Origin: an uncultured Nitrospira sp.
GTDB taxonomy: Bacteria > Nitrospirota > Nitrospiria > Nitrospirales > Nitrospiraceae
Reading direction: 5' to 3'
Length of the DNA stretch: 64,000 nucleotides
Assembly (NCBI GenBank): GCA_902500775.1
Contig: CABVRZ010000013.1
Span: forward strand, 1-64,000
A model generated the notes under the pieces. That model did no database searches. It was not told the origin of the DNA and was given only the letters and a program-made list of their open reading frames with translations. The position numbers were made by a program, and so were the translations under genes. Below are positions 1-8,911 of this stretch, piece after piece. Numbering within the stretch: the stretch's first letter is position 1; every line of letters begins with the position of its first letter.

Positions 1-56
1 CCCGATCGGCTGTTGAACCAGTGTGGTTGCGCTCATCGTGAATAATGCAGGCTAGA
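1..56. repeat. right-hand end of a CTAG-flanked repeat element
   Basis: The motif GAATAATGCAGGCTAG ends at position 54. It is nearly identical to the right terminus of the complete element at 16310-16526, which ends GAATAATGCGGGCTAG. The rest of this copy lies outside the window. Directly after the CTAG an open reading frame begins without a start codon, so the element seems to have beheaded the next gene. Confidence 0.55.
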
Positions 57-315
57 GATTGCCACTGCACTGGCGCTGAAAAAAGCAGCCACCGTTCCGC
101 AAAAACTCAAAGAGCTGCGGGCTCTTGTCGCAGCACAACCGGAAAGCTTTTATACTGAATGGACATTCGACGGAACGAAACAGTATGTGCAGACCGAGAA
201 GGTCTTTATTCCATACCGTCCATGGCTCAACGACCTGTTCTCGATTGTTGAAGCAAAGGATCGAGCCGCCCTCCTATCCGCGTTGGATCGCGTACAGTCC
301 AGCTTCGCACCATAA
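46..315 (+). pseudogene. 5'-truncated hypothetical gene (C-terminal fragment)
   Basis: From just after a stop codon at 43-45 the frame stays open to the TAA at 313-315. It encodes about 85 residues with coding character, beginning around ATALALKKAA and ending VQSSFAP. There is no ATG with a ribosome binding site near its beginning, and the first codons overlap the repeat terminus at 1-56. I read it as the last part of a longer protein cut off by the element. No family was recognised. The composition (charged helices, no membrane segment) suggests a soluble domain. Confidence 0.45.
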
Positions 316-360
316 GAAAACAAGAGGCCTCGCAGATGGCTGATGGGAACAGAGGAGCGT

Positions 361-528
361 TTAAATTCCCAGCTCTTCCGACAACCGCACTTCGGATTCG
401 TCGATGATCTCTTCCAGGCAGGTGAAGCAGGAGAAGGGAAAGCGATCGATAGGAATCGCGCAGACTTCCCCGACTGGTGACTCCTCCAGCGCCGGGCCGC
501 CGCACTCTTTGTGAATCAACACGAGCAT
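361..528 (-). CDS. small Cys-containing hypothetical protein, 55 aa
   Basis: ATG at 526-528 and TAA at 361-363 give a 55-residue acidic protein starting MLVLIHKECGGPALEE. It has one Cys near the N-terminus (KECGG) and a CxxC-like pair in the middle (FSCFTCLEE). The spaced cysteines suggest a small metal-binding, zinc-ribbon-like fold, but the family is not recognised. It is convergent with the truncated gene that ends at 315. The ribosome binding site is weak (GAGAGAAA). The call rests on sensible composition and the ordered Cys motifs. Confidence 0.5.
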   Translation of the reverse strand: MLVLIHKECGGPALEESPVGEVCAIPIDRFPFSCFTCLEEIIDESEVRLSEELGI

Positions 529-796
529 CAGATTTCTCTCATCTTTTGGCGAAATAGCCGCATGTGTTCGAGCTTACTGAGCCGATGATTGCTCTTCTGG
601 TCACCCGTCACTAAATTCGCAACACCATATCGAACACTTTTTTCATTATATCGATCACGTTATCATCTTGCACGACATCGTTGCAGGAGGAAGAAAATCA
701 GAAATAAGTGATTGGCGAGGCACTCGCACTTTTGATACAGTGCGTGGCCGTATTGAGGGTTTTGGTTTGTTCATCCGTAGGAGGATCACGTCGAGA

Positions 797-1717
797 ATGA
801 GACCACGAGTCGAGTGTGGACCGTCCCAATCATTACTGCGTATAGACAGATTGGTCCTTATTGTTTTGTTGACGTTGGCGTCTGGTTGTGCGGTTGGCAA
901 AGGCTCAACCGCCCCTTCGCTGTCTCAGTTTGAGCAGCAGGCCCAACCCATTGTGCTGGCCGACGCCGCCCCCCAGGCGCCGCCGTCTGAGACGATCACC
1001 GATTCATCCCCGAACGAGCCATTCGATCCCTTCGCCAAACCAGAGGAAAGGATTGAAGAGTACGATCCCTGGGAGTCATTGAATACCAAATTCTTTGAAT
1101 TCAATCGGCAACTTGACCGGTGGATCCTGAAGCCGGTTGCCAAAGGCTACAATTTCGTCGTACCGAACATCGTCCAAGTTGGTATTGGTAATGTGTTCTA
1201 CAACAGCCGTGTGACCCCACGATTGCTGAACAACCTGTTTCAGGGGAAATTCAAGGGCGCAGGAATCGAAGCAGGACGGTTTCTCATCAATACCACTGTT
1301 GGAATCGGTGGATTTTTTGACGTGGCTCAACGATTCAATCTCACCACTCCAGAAGAAGATACCGGGCAGACGCTCGGATTTTATGGAGTCAAACCTGGCC
1401 CCTACTTGATGGTGCCGCTTCTTGGGCCCTATACAGTTCGAGATCTGATTGGGTTTGGCGGGGATATCGCGCTCAATCCAATTTATTGGCTCGTTCTCCC
1501 CGCCATGCATAGCATCGATGCCATTCCAACTGTGGTTGATGTCGATGAACTAGTGGCCACGTATGCTATTTCGATCAGCGCGCGTGCAACGGAAATCGTA
1601 AACGACCGCTCTCTGAATTTAGAGAAGTTTCAAGGTGTTGAAGAATCGACCCTGGATCTCTACGCCGCAGTCAGAAATGCCTACCTGCAGAAGCGAGCAA
1701 AATCCATCCGTGAATAG
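797..1717 (+). CDS. mlaA: MlaA/VacJ-family outer-membrane lipoprotein
   Basis: 306 residues. A signal sequence ends in the lipobox LASGC, so the mature protein should be a lipoprotein. The MlaA/VacJ domain starts near EEYDPWESLN and includes the typical FEFNRQLDRWILKPVAKGY and GRFLINTTVGIGGFFD segments. In Gram-negative bacteria MlaA sits in the outer membrane and removes misplaced phospholipids from the outer leaflet, passing them to MlaC. I chose the ATG at 797 because it puts the signal peptide at the N-terminus and has AGGAGG 12 bases upstream; an upstream TTG would add 43 basic residues ahead of the signal. No other mla gene is adjacent. Confidence 0.88.
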   Translation: MRPRVECGPSQSLLRIDRLVLIVLLTLASGCAVGKGSTAPSLSQFEQQAQPIVLADAAPQAPPSETITDSSPNEPFDPFAKPEERIEEYDPWESLNTKFFEFNRQLDRWILKPVAKGYNFVVPNIVQVGIGNVFYNSRVTPRLLNNLFQGKFKGAGIEAGRFLINTTVGIGGFFDVAQRFNLTTPEEDTGQTLGFYGVKPGPYLMVPLLGPYTVRDLIGFGGDIALNPIYWLVLPAMHSIDAIPTVVDVDELVATYAISISARATEIVNDRSLNLEKFQGVEESTLDLYAAVRNAYLQKRAKSIRE

Positions 1718-1793
1718 TTTTGGGACAGCAGTGGCTTCCAAGTAAACAGTTCTGACGATCCCAATGAGTGGCTTCTTTCAGCCTGCCATCGTT

Positions 1794-1813
1794 CCATTGT
1801 CTATAGACAATGG
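1794..1813. promoter_or_regulatory. perfect 20-bp palindrome CCATTGTCTATAGACAATGG
   Basis: The two 10-base halves are exact reverse complements with no loop, which is the form of an operator for a dimeric regulator rather than of a terminator. The core CTATAGACAA occurs again at about 1925 (TTCTATAGACAAAC). It lies in the gap between mlaA and the convergent tiny gene at 2046-2126, so it could also be a fold-back element between the 3' ends of the two genes. No regulator can be assigned. Confidence 0.5.
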
Positions 1814-2045
1814 GTGTAGCGCGCCTGTTGAAGGCTACCCTGCTGTGGAGTTCACAAAATGACTCTTCAACCCTGGCAGGAAAAATAATCCCTTAGCTAG
1901 CCTCAACGAGATAGCTCGATAATTCTATAGACAAACTAGACACATAGAAACCAGGCTCCCATCCCAGCCACGAGATGGGCTTCAGCCGAGATGGGTCCCC
2001 TTGCGCTGTTGCACTAGCCTATGCAGGAAGAAGCACTGGGTACTT

Positions 2046-2126
2046 CTACTGGCTTTTCTTCCACACAAACAGGCCACCGACAAACAGGATGAGCATCACG
2101 ATGATAAACATGATGAGAGTATCCAT
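2046..2126 (-). CDS. single-pass membrane microprotein, 26 aa
   Basis: ATG at 2124-2126 and TAG at 2046-2048. The peptide is almost entirely one hydrophobic helix, running from MDTLIMFIIVML to VWKKSQ, with a short charged C-terminus placing the positive end on the inside. An AAGGAG ribosome binding site lies 6-7 bases upstream, which is the strongest argument that this is a gene. Peptides of this form often act as accessory subunits of respiratory complexes, but no partner is encoded next to it, so the role is unknown. Confidence 0.6.
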   Translation of the reverse strand: MDTLIMFIIVMLILFVGGLFVWKKSQ

Positions 2127-2729
2127 AACTACTCCTTTCGTTCGGACCCGTCACGCAACGAACTCAGTAGAGAACAGCATACTCCCTAAGGAAGGAGACC
2201 GATGGACATCTTCCCCTGAACTAAGCTGCAGACGACATCAACAGGGTTTGACGTCAAACAACAACTCGGCCCACCGCACCTTTGGGAACCAATGTCGGGC
2301 CTATATTTATTCCCCTCATGATCTAGTGTCAAGTAGCGCAAGCGCAAAGTTCGAGCTCTCAGGATGGGAGACTCATTACGAGTGCCAAGGGCGCTCTCAT
2401 GCGGTAAGCACTGACAATTCAACGAGTTATTCACAAACGACTCCGGTGGGCACGTGCATACTCCATCCGAACAGAACACCTCTCGGTGCTATGATTGACC
2501 CTCCACCAACCTTTTTTACGATCTTAGATGTGATTCATTCGGCGGCATGCACCAACATCTACGAACGGGCCTCACAAAAATGCTTTGATTGCCACTGAAG
2601 AATCGCCGGAGGATGCGCCCTCACGTTGAAAAGGCTCTCAACAACTGGGCCTCCCGCAAAGTGCGGGCTGAACGCATACGGTATGGATCGGAAGGGTCCG
2701 GATGAGAACGGGTTAGGATCTTAATTTGC
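2127..2729. other. gap without a supported gene
   Basis: Open frames exist on both strands but lack ribosome binding sites, recognisable motifs or sensible protein composition. The part near 2126 must hold the promoter of the microprotein gene on the minus strand. I see no clear hairpin or repeat here. Confidence 0.4.
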
Positions 2730-2993
2730 TTACGACACGGTCTTTTGCATAGGCCTCTGTTGTGAGGCTACTTGTGGTGGTTCGCTGAATGCTGGATAAA
2801 CTTGCACAGTATACGTCCTGTCCGGATCCAATGCTACGCGAACCATTCCAGCCTTATTCAGATAATCGATCGCCAGGTAGACTTGGTTCCACGTAAGCTC
2901 CGGGCAAAGCCCCACCACCTCTTCCATGGAGCAATCCTTACCATGTTCCTCCAGTGCACGATGAACACGCTCGATGATTGCTTCAACCTGCAT
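2730..2993 (-). CDS. small winged-helix-like hypothetical protein, 87 aa
   Basis: The predicted helices MQVEAIIERVHRALEEHG, TWNQVYLAIDYLNKAG and the following basic strand MVRVALDPDRTYTVQV fit a small helix-turn-helix or winged-helix fold. That would suit a DNA-binding regulator, though no family was recognised. The start is well supported by GAGGAGG about 6 bases before the ATG. It stands alone, with gaps of several hundred bases on both sides. The C-terminal tail (EPPQVASQQRPMQ) looks disordered. Confidence 0.75.
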   Translation of the reverse strand: MQVEAIIERVHRALEEHGKDCSMEEVVGLCPELTWNQVYLAIDYLNKAGMVRVALDPDRTYTVQVYPAFSEPPQVASQQRPMQKTVS

Positions 2994-3492
2994 GGCGCCT
3001 CCTCAGAGATAAGAGGTGAGCACTCAAAATTATTTCATCTATCAATCATTAATGACCTGATCAGCGGCAGTCAACGTAATGAATAATTCAGATCTTCCAT
3101 CACGAACTAATAACCAATTTCCCTTATAGATATACTTGAGCTCTGTCTGACCTGTGAACTAGTAAACTCACTAGTAGAATGGAGAGATATTACTAGCGGT
3201 TTGTTGGCTAACTGCCAGTTGGTGAGACCTACGGCTCGAATCGAATGAACTGCAGGCACCCTGTGGAAGCTTGGAGTTGATTCGAATGGAGCAGAACAGG
3301 GATTCCACGTTGAAGAGCCGCAGTATCGATTTGTTTGTGCGCGCGTCGTTCAGGGGGGCACCGCTTAAGCTTCCAACATAGCAACCGCCTCCCCTCCTAT
3401 CCACGGGCCCCTTGGAGCAGGACATCTATCGATAGGGCTAGGGAGAATTTGCTGAGCCGGGACGAAGCTGGAACACTTTTGGGATCACTCAC
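2994..3492. other. gap without a supported gene
   Basis: No frame here has both a ribosome binding site and plausible protein composition. The first 100 bases on the minus strand should contain the promoter of the 87-residue gene that starts at 2993. The far end is downstream of the response regulator gene that stops at 3493. Confidence 0.4.
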
Positions 3493-4146
3493 CTAGGAAG
3501 AGACACTGACTAGCCCTTCGGCGATCGCATATTTGATGAGCTCGGCGGTAGAATGCAGATTGAGTTCACCCATCATCCTGAACTTGTGAAACTCCACCGT
3601 CTTCACCGAGATATTCAAGAGGGAGGCGATGGCCTTGGTCCCTTTCCCCTCGGCAACAAGCTGCAAAACCTCACGCTGCCGCTGTGTCAGAGCATTCGCC
3701 AAGGGCTTGCTGGATGGGCCATCGACGGAGTGGAGCGTGGCGGCGAGCACATCCTTGGTGATCAGTGGAGTCATATAGTGCTGTCCTCGCATGACGGCCT
3801 GGATAGCCTGTTTGAGCTCCACGGCTGCGGACCGCTTGATTAAGTACCCGGCCGCGCCGGCCTTAAAGGCTTCAGTAGCATAGGTAGGAGTCGCGTGCAT
3901 GGTGAGGAAGATCAGCTTGCTCTCAGGCACCAGCTTGGTCAACTGACGAGCCGCGTCCAACCCATTCAGGAGCGGCATTGAGATATCCAGCAGCACGATA
4001 TCGGGCCGCAGCTGCTGCGCCACCTCGACCAACGAACGTCCATCTTCCACCATCCCCACCACTTCACCCTCGGCTTCGACCAGCTTCCGAAGCCCAGCCA
4101 GGACAATCGCATGATCATCTGCCATCAGGATACGTGGCCGTTTCAT
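3493..4146 (-). CDS. NarL/FixJ-family response regulator
   Basis: 217 residues. The receiver domain covers about 1-120, with the acidic start MADDHA, the phospho-acceptor Asp in LLDISMP near residue 55, and the conserved Lys in LIKRSA. A LuxR-type helix-turn-helix occupies about 150-210 (LTQRQREVLQLVAEG, KTVEFHKFRMM). It is a cytoplasmic transcription factor. Its start codon overlaps the stop of the kinase gene by 4 bases (ATGA), so kinase and regulator are translationally coupled and almost certainly cognate. Target genes cannot be read from the sequence. Confidence 0.93.
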   Translation of the reverse strand: MKRPRILMADDHAIVLAGLRKLVEAEGEVVGMVEDGRSLVEVAQQLRPDIVLLDISMPLLNGLDAARQLTKLVPESKLIFLTMHATPTYATEAFKAGAAGYLIKRSAAVELKQAIQAVMRGQHYMTPLITKDVLAATLHSVDGPSSKPLANALTQRQREVLQLVAEGKGTKAIASLLNISVKTVEFHKFRMMGELNLHSTAELIKYAIAEGLVSVSS

Positions 4147-6875
4147 GAAATCTCTCCCTCACAAGGAACCCAGGCACACACCTTGGTCCCCCCGTCCGGT
4201 TGAGACTGAATCTGAAAATACCCGTGCAGTTGTCGTAACCGTTCTTCCATGCTGCTCAACCCTAACCCTCGTTGGATGGCCTGGTGATCGCGTAGGTCGA
4301 ACCCCTTTCCGTTATCCCTCACGGACAATCCTACTCCTTTCGATGATCCCCTGAGTTGAACGGTCACAGCTGTCGCGTGGGCATGCTTGAACACATTTTG
4401 CACGCTCTCCTGCATCACGCGGAAGAGGCAGGTTGCATGATCAAGCGAGATGGCTGTCGGCACCCCAACGATCTTGAGAGAAATGGGCAGACCCATGCGG
4501 CGAGAAACCTGATGAATATGATCTTCGACTGCGGGGCAGAGCCCGGCATGTTCGAGCAGCGAAGGATGCAATCGATACGCGAGGGTGTGCACATCATCGG
4601 ACAGCTGTTCCAGCTGCTCACGGAGCGGTGCAAGCGCTTGGGGATACTCACCAGGCACAGAGGTCGGGTGTTGCTCCAACGACGCCACCTCCAATACCAG
4701 AGCTGCCAACCGCTGACTGACGTCATCGTGCAGGTCCCGTGCGATACGTTGACGCTCACGCTCTTGGGCATTCAGCAATTTAGACGTCAGCTCCTCCAAT
4801 TGCACCTGCTGCTGGTGCAGCTCCAACTGATTCCGATGCAGGGTCTCTTCGGCACTCTTGCGTTCCGTGATGTCACGATTGGACTCCAGGGCGTAATCCG
4901 TTCCGCCATAGGTCACCCGCACAAGCCGGCTCTCAACAATGACCGGGCGCCCTTCCTTGGTGACCTGGGAGAGCTCACCAGACCATCGCCCTTCTCGAGC
5001 CAGACGGGCCTCCATGTCCGTGACCGACAAGGGATTCGTACTGAGCAACTCATGGTTCTCACGCCCGATCACTTCATGTGATTGCCAGCCATAGAGCTCC
5101 TCCGCCCCTCGATTCCAATACACGATCCCACCGCCAACCTTCCATGCCAAGATCGCATCGCTGGAGTGGTTCAGCATGTCGGCCTGCTGTTTAAGCAGCT
5201 CTTCAGTCCTTTGACGCTCGGTGATATCGACCGCCACACCACCGAACAAGGCCGGTGCTCCCTGATGATCAAGAATAGGAAACTTACTGACGAGGGCGTG
5301 TCGAACCTCTCCCTGCTGGATGAATGACTCGACGATGTGCAGTGGGACTCCGGTCTCCCGTACCGTCCGATCGTTGCGCTCATACGGTTCGGCAATGGGT
5401 GCCGGCCATAACTCCTGAGCCGTCTTTCCGTTCCAATCTTTTCCTGGCAGCAGGGAATCTTGGAGGAGTCTATTCACGTACAAGTATCGCCCCTGAGCAT
5501 CTTTGATCCACGCAAACCCATGCAAGTTATCCATAAAAGAAGCGAACCGGCGCTCGCTGACCTTCAAGGCCTCCTCGGCCTGTTTGCGTTTCGTGATGTC
5601 GATCATCGCTCCCAAGGTCCGCGCCGGGCGTCGCTCCGGCCCGTCCAGATCGAACAAGGTCCACGCACGAAAGCTGACCCACCGGACCTGACCATTAGGC
5701 AACACCAGGCGATGCTCCACTGAATACAGATCGTCGCCCACAAGCTCTGGAGCTCGCTCAATTGCCGCAACCACCATGGCGCGGTCTTCCGGATGGACCA
5801 ATCGAATGAAGGCTTCAAGTGAGGCAGGGACGTCAGGTCCGACTCCGTAGATTTCCCGCATTACTGGAGACCAATAGACACTCCCCGTGCGATGATCTTG
5901 ATCAAGGATCCCAAAGTTGGCGAGTCGAATGACCTGATCTGATCGTTCCTCACGCTCATGCAGCGCTTTTTTGGCTTGCACCCGAGCCGTCACATCCTCC
6001 GTGGCAATGATAATGCCACCGACCTGATCACCACGATACCAGGGGCGGACATCCCAGGTAATCCATTGGCTGGAGCCATCTCTCCGAAGGAATTGGTCTT
6101 CGTCAGTACTTAACACCTCTCCTCCGAGGCCCCGCTGATAAATATTTTTCCACCGAGACGGGATATGCGGGAAGACATCATAGTGCGATCGACCGAGTAT
6201 GTCGCACGTCAACTCGTAGTCTTCTATCCATCGTCGGCTAGCAGCGAGATACCGCATATCGCGATCCAACATTGCAATCGCAGCCGGGGCATGTTCAATG
6301 AACACACGAAACCGCTCTTCACTCTCCCGCATCGCCACATTGGTTCGATTAAGGTCCGCCGTTCGCCTCCGGACACGCTCTTCCAATTCCTCAGGCGTTC
6401 GATGCAATGCCTCCTCACCCTTCTTACGATCGGTCAGGTCATTGCCTATCATCAACAAACACAGTTTCCCCCTGAGGGTAATCAAACTGGCGGAGATCAT
6501 GAGCTGTCTCCGTTCACCCTGCCTGGTTCGCATCGACACATTGAGGTTTGAAATGGTCCCTTGGGATCGAAGGCGCTCGATCAGCTTGACGCGATCCTGA
6601 GCATCGGGCCAGATCCCCACCATCAAGGCGGCCCGGCCGACGACGTCCTCTCGACGAAAACCACAGGCGTTGAGGCAGGCGTCGTTGACCTCCAGGCAAA
6701 TCCCGGTTTCAAGCTCCATGATACCGATCGGGTAAGGATTGAGACGGAAGGCTTCGGCAAAGAACTCGTCCCTCGTTGAATCAGCCGCGCTACCTTGCCA
6801 ATCCCCCGGATGGCGTACCGGGATACGTGGTCGCGCTCTGATCCAACGCTTCTTCTTCGTAGCTTTTGGTGTCAT
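4143..6875 (-). CDS. multi-PAS sensor histidine kinase (HisKA_3 type)
   Basis: 910 residues with no membrane segment, so a cytoplasmic sensor. Five PAS/PAC units follow one another (roughly 25-150, 170-300, 305-430, 435-560, 565-690); most end in the typical DITERK/DVTAR linker. The dimerisation domain has the NarX-type H-box RDLHDDVSQ with the phospho-acceptor His near residue 716. The HATPase domain shows DNGKGFDL and GLGLSSMEERL. It partners the NarL-type regulator whose start codon overlaps its stop. The large PAS array suggests integration of redox, oxygen or small-ligand signals; no haem- or flavin-specific motif could be assigned. An upstream frame ending at 6872 also overlaps its start by 4 bases. 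Confidence 0.92.
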   Translation of the reverse strand: MTPKATKKKRWIRARPRIPVRHPGDWQGSAADSTRDEFFAEAFRLNPYPIGIMELETGICLEVNDACLNACGFRREDVVGRAALMVGIWPDAQDRVKLIERLRSQGTISNLNVSMRTRQGERRQLMISASLITLRGKLCLLMIGNDLTDRKKGEEALHRTPEELEERVRRRTADLNRTNVAMRESEERFRVFIEHAPAAIAMLDRDMRYLAASRRWIEDYELTCDILGRSHYDVFPHIPSRWKNIYQRGLGGEVLSTDEDQFLRRDGSSQWITWDVRPWYRGDQVGGIIIATEDVTARVQAKKALHEREERSDQVIRLANFGILDQDHRTGSVYWSPVMREIYGVGPDVPASLEAFIRLVHPEDRAMVVAAIERAPELVGDDLYSVEHRLVLPNGQVRWVSFRAWTLFDLDGPERRPARTLGAMIDITKRKQAEEALKVSERRFASFMDNLHGFAWIKDAQGRYLYVNRLLQDSLLPGKDWNGKTAQELWPAPIAEPYERNDRTVRETGVPLHIVESFIQQGEVRHALVSKFPILDHQGAPALFGGVAVDITERQRTEELLKQQADMLNHSSDAILAWKVGGGIVYWNRGAEELYGWQSHEVIGRENHELLSTNPLSVTDMEARLAREGRWSGELSQVTKEGRPVIVESRLVRVTYGGTDYALESNRDITERKSAEETLHRNQLELHQQQVQLEELTSKLLNAQERERQRIARDLHDDVSQRLAALVLEVASLEQHPTSVPGEYPQALAPLREQLEQLSDDVHTLAYRLHPSLLEHAGLCPAVEDHIHQVSRRMGLPISLKIVGVPTAISLDHATCLFRVMQESVQNVFKHAHATAVTVQLRGSSKGVGLSVRDNGKGFDLRDHQAIQRGLGLSSMEERLRQLHGYFQIQSQPDGGTKVCAWVPCEGEIS

Positions 6876-7102
6876 AGCCAGAAATCGATTCTAGTCCACT
6901 TACGTAGCTCTCGCAAGGTCCGATTCCCGGATACATGTATAAGTACTTGCCGAATATAATGAATCTTCTTAGCATCAGGAGGAAACGGTGGTGCGGCATT
7001 GAGGTCGGCAAAGAGTTGGGACACCATTCTGAGCACATCCGTCCAGCGCCGAGTCCCATCCGGCGTCGTACCTCTGCCGAGACCTTCAGTCGTCAGACTC
7101 AA
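6872..7102 (-). CDS. possible small hypothetical protein, 76 aa
   Basis: A TTG-started frame lies 18 bases after the hydrolase stop and overlaps the kinase start by 4 bases (ATGA). The product is basic, runs from about SLTTEGLGRG to WTRIDFWL, and is predicted mostly helical. No family was recognised. Its tight spacing in the operon argues for translation, while the rare start codon and poor ribosome binding site argue against it. It may be a translational-coupling leader or the remnant of a larger gene. Confidence 0.35.
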   Translation of the reverse strand: MSLTTEGLGRGTTPDGTRRWTDVLRMVSQLFADLNAAPPFPPDAKKIHYIRQVLIHVSGNRTLRELRKWTRIDFWL

Positions 7103-7120
7103 AACGGATCCCGAACAGTA

Positions 7121-7867
7121 TCACGCCTGTTTCATAATCAGTCGTCGGAACAGATCGAGGTGTTCTGGTCCACTGAGTCGATGATCACCCGAAAGCAGCC
7201 TGAGGTCGAGCGGAAAGCCAGGGTGTCGGTGAGTGAGTTCGTTGGCGAACCGTCGACTGCCCTCAGGAGAGATGACTCGATCGTCCTGGCCATGCAGAAT
7301 CGTAGTCTTCACATGACGGACGACATCGAACGTTTTCGTCCAGTACTGCTCGCTTTCTTCCACCCACTTCCAAGACAATGGCCATTCTCGGTGCAGGGGG
7401 TCATCGTCCCAGGGCATCCATCCGGCGGTATGCCAATCATGGAGTCGCTCCGGGGAGATCGTCTTGGCCCGTTCGCCCATCATATTGAACGCCGGCGCGA
7501 TCAAGATCAGTTCCTCTACTATCAAGAATTCCTGCGCAACAAGCCAAGCGATCCAACTGCCGAGCGAATTGCCGACGATTGTCACCGGCGGGCCAGTCTT
7601 GATGGAATCCAACACCGTCCGCGCATCGATAATCCAGTCAGACAGTGTGTAGTCAGTGAACTCTCCTTCCGAGTCGCCATACCCTCGCACGTCGTAGCAA
7701 CAGAACCTCCACCCTCGTTCCTGGCACCATTGCGTCATGGCTTTACTCTTGTTGCCCCACCGCTTGGAGAGAAAGCCCGTGATGAACAGGATCTGTCGGC
7801 CCGTCCCATCGATTCGATCACCTTTGATGCGTTTCCCGTCCGCCCCGATAAGCTCAAACGATCTCAT
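7121..7867 (-). CDS. alpha/beta hydrolase
   Basis: 248 residues. The nucleophile elbow is GNSLGSW (GxSxG, Ser near residue 98), followed by an acid-bearing strand HGQDDRVIS and the catalytic His in GDHRLSGPEH near the C-terminus, so the full triad is present. An oxyanion strand ILFITGFLSKRWG lies near the N-terminus. There is no signal peptide, so the enzyme should be cytosolic. The substrate is unknown; the size and motifs fit small esterases and acyl hydrolases of the YcjY/UPF0227-like type. Four bases separate it from the preceding esterase gene, so the two are co-transcribed. Confidence 0.8.
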   Translation of the reverse strand: MRSFELIGADGKRIKGDRIDGTGRQILFITGFLSKRWGNKSKAMTQWCQERGWRFCCYDVRGYGDSEGEFTDYTLSDWIIDARTVLDSIKTGPPVTIVGNSLGSWIAWLVAQEFLIVEELILIAPAFNMMGERAKTISPERLHDWHTAGWMPWDDDPLHREWPLSWKWVEESEQYWTKTFDVVRHVKTTILHGQDDRVISPEGSRRFANELTHRHPGFPLDLRLLSGDHRLSGPEHLDLFRRLIMKQA

Positions 7868-7871
7868 AGTC

Positions 7872-8585
7872 CTATCCTAACAACTTCGTGATGAACGGAC
7901 CCAGTGATCGCAATACCAGTTCAGGTATTCCATGTCCTCCGCGGAAGCTGTGCCACTCGACGAGAAGACCCGCTTGCGTCAGTGCCTCACGGAGACGTTC
8001 TGCTCCAATATTGGGAAGAATGTCGTCCTCCAGGCCATGGCTTTGAAAAACCGACAGACCCTTCCGTTTCGGCATGAGCGGAGCCCACACAACTTGGGCC
8101 AGCAAATTTCCGGACAGCTGCACCAGGCCGGCGAATGGATAGTCGGTATGAAGTACGGCATCGCAGGTGAGCATCGCCCCTTGAGAGAACCCACCGATGA
8201 TCGTTTTCCTGTAGTCGATCGGGAACTGCCGTGGGAGCTCCTTGAGAAACGTTAGAAACCGATCACGCGCAAGACTGAGTCCCTGTGGAACGTCTCCTGA
8301 TAGATCACGAATGCGGCCTGCCTCTCGATCGGCCTGGATACGCGCAAAGTCGATAATCCACCAGGCACGCGCATCGCCGAACCCCATATTGAGAGAAAGG
8401 GGAGCTTCTGGAAAGACCCAACGGGTTCCTCGGGGAACCTGGATCACATCTGCCAGCGGGACCAGATCGTCGCCCGGCGCACCAAATCCATGGAGCAACA
8501 TCACAACTGGACCGTCGCCTCCACCCTTTCCATCCGTACCGCCCGTGAGTCGAACCTTCAATCCTCCGAGTGAGATTTCTCGCAT
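7872..8585 (-). CDS. phospholipase/carboxylesterase family alpha/beta hydrolase
   Basis: 237 residues, the usual length for the Abhydrolase_2 (carboxylesterase/YpfH) family. It has the oxyanion motif LLHGFGAPGDD, the nucleophile motif GGFSQGAML, an acid strand with GLEDDILP, and the catalytic His in GGHGIP. The family hydrolyses short carboxyl esters or lysophospholipids in the cytosol. It is the first gene of a minus-strand run that continues with a second hydrolase and then the PAS kinase and response regulator. The upstream gap contains a repeat element rather than an obvious promoter. Confidence 0.82.
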   Translation of the reverse strand: MREISLGGLKVRLTGGTDGKGGGDGPVVMLLHGFGAPGDDLVPLADVIQVPRGTRWVFPEAPLSLNMGFGDARAWWIIDFARIQADREAGRIRDLSGDVPQGLSLARDRFLTFLKELPRQFPIDYRKTIIGGFSQGAMLTCDAVLHTDYPFAGLVQLSGNLLAQVVWAPLMPKRKGLSVFQSHGLEDDILPNIGAERLREALTQAGLLVEWHSFRGGHGIPELVLRSLGPFITKLLG

Positions 8586-8671
8586 ACGATCCTCAAATAG
8601 GCCGTCGATACACTATACCCGCATTTCAGCCAAGCGTGGCTGAACGGTCCGTCATTTCACGTACAGGTCCC

Positions 8672-8911
8672 GCAGGATGTTCAAAAAAGACGTCGATTCT
8701 CACCCACCCGCTCCTGCACACGGCTCGACTAAACTCGCCGAAGTCCAAGACGCGCATTTCACCGACCAAGGCCGCAGCGAGCGAGGCGGCGATGCGTAGA
8801 CCTTTTTCACTCGCCCACCCATCGACGATGTGAACAAGCGTTTGCCCGACCGTACATTGAGCCTCTGAGCGATGTGAGAACGCCGCTGGCAGGACTTTTT
8901 CAATATCCTGC
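8672..8911. repeat. intergenic repeat with inverted ends (CAGGATG...)
   Basis: The left end reads GCAGGATGTTCAAAA. Reading inward from the right, the reverse complement is GCAGGATATTGAAAAAG, so the ends are imperfect inverted repeats. The interior shares blocks with the element at 31949-32076: AAGGCCGCAGCGAGCGA, TTGAGCCTCTGAGCGATG and GGACTTTTTC. The right end abuts CTAA, which contains the TAG stop codon of the gene at 8911-12132. It codes for nothing I can support and resembles a non-autonomous mobile repeat. Confidence 0.75.

Noticed and set aside
1975-2598. 207-codon plus-strand open frame after mlaA
   Set aside because: No ribosome binding site, composition unlike a protein, and it runs antisense over the microprotein gene, which has better support.
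3171-3425. 84-codon minus-strand frame between the small wHTH gene and the response regulator
   Set aside because: No ribosome binding site and no recognisable sequence pattern.
4356-5081. 241-codon plus-strand frame
   Set aside because: Antisense to the multi-PAS kinase and without protein-like composition.
6935-7891. 318-codon plus-strand frame
   Set aside because: It is the antisense shadow of the alpha/beta hydrolase at 7121-7867, which has a full catalytic triad.
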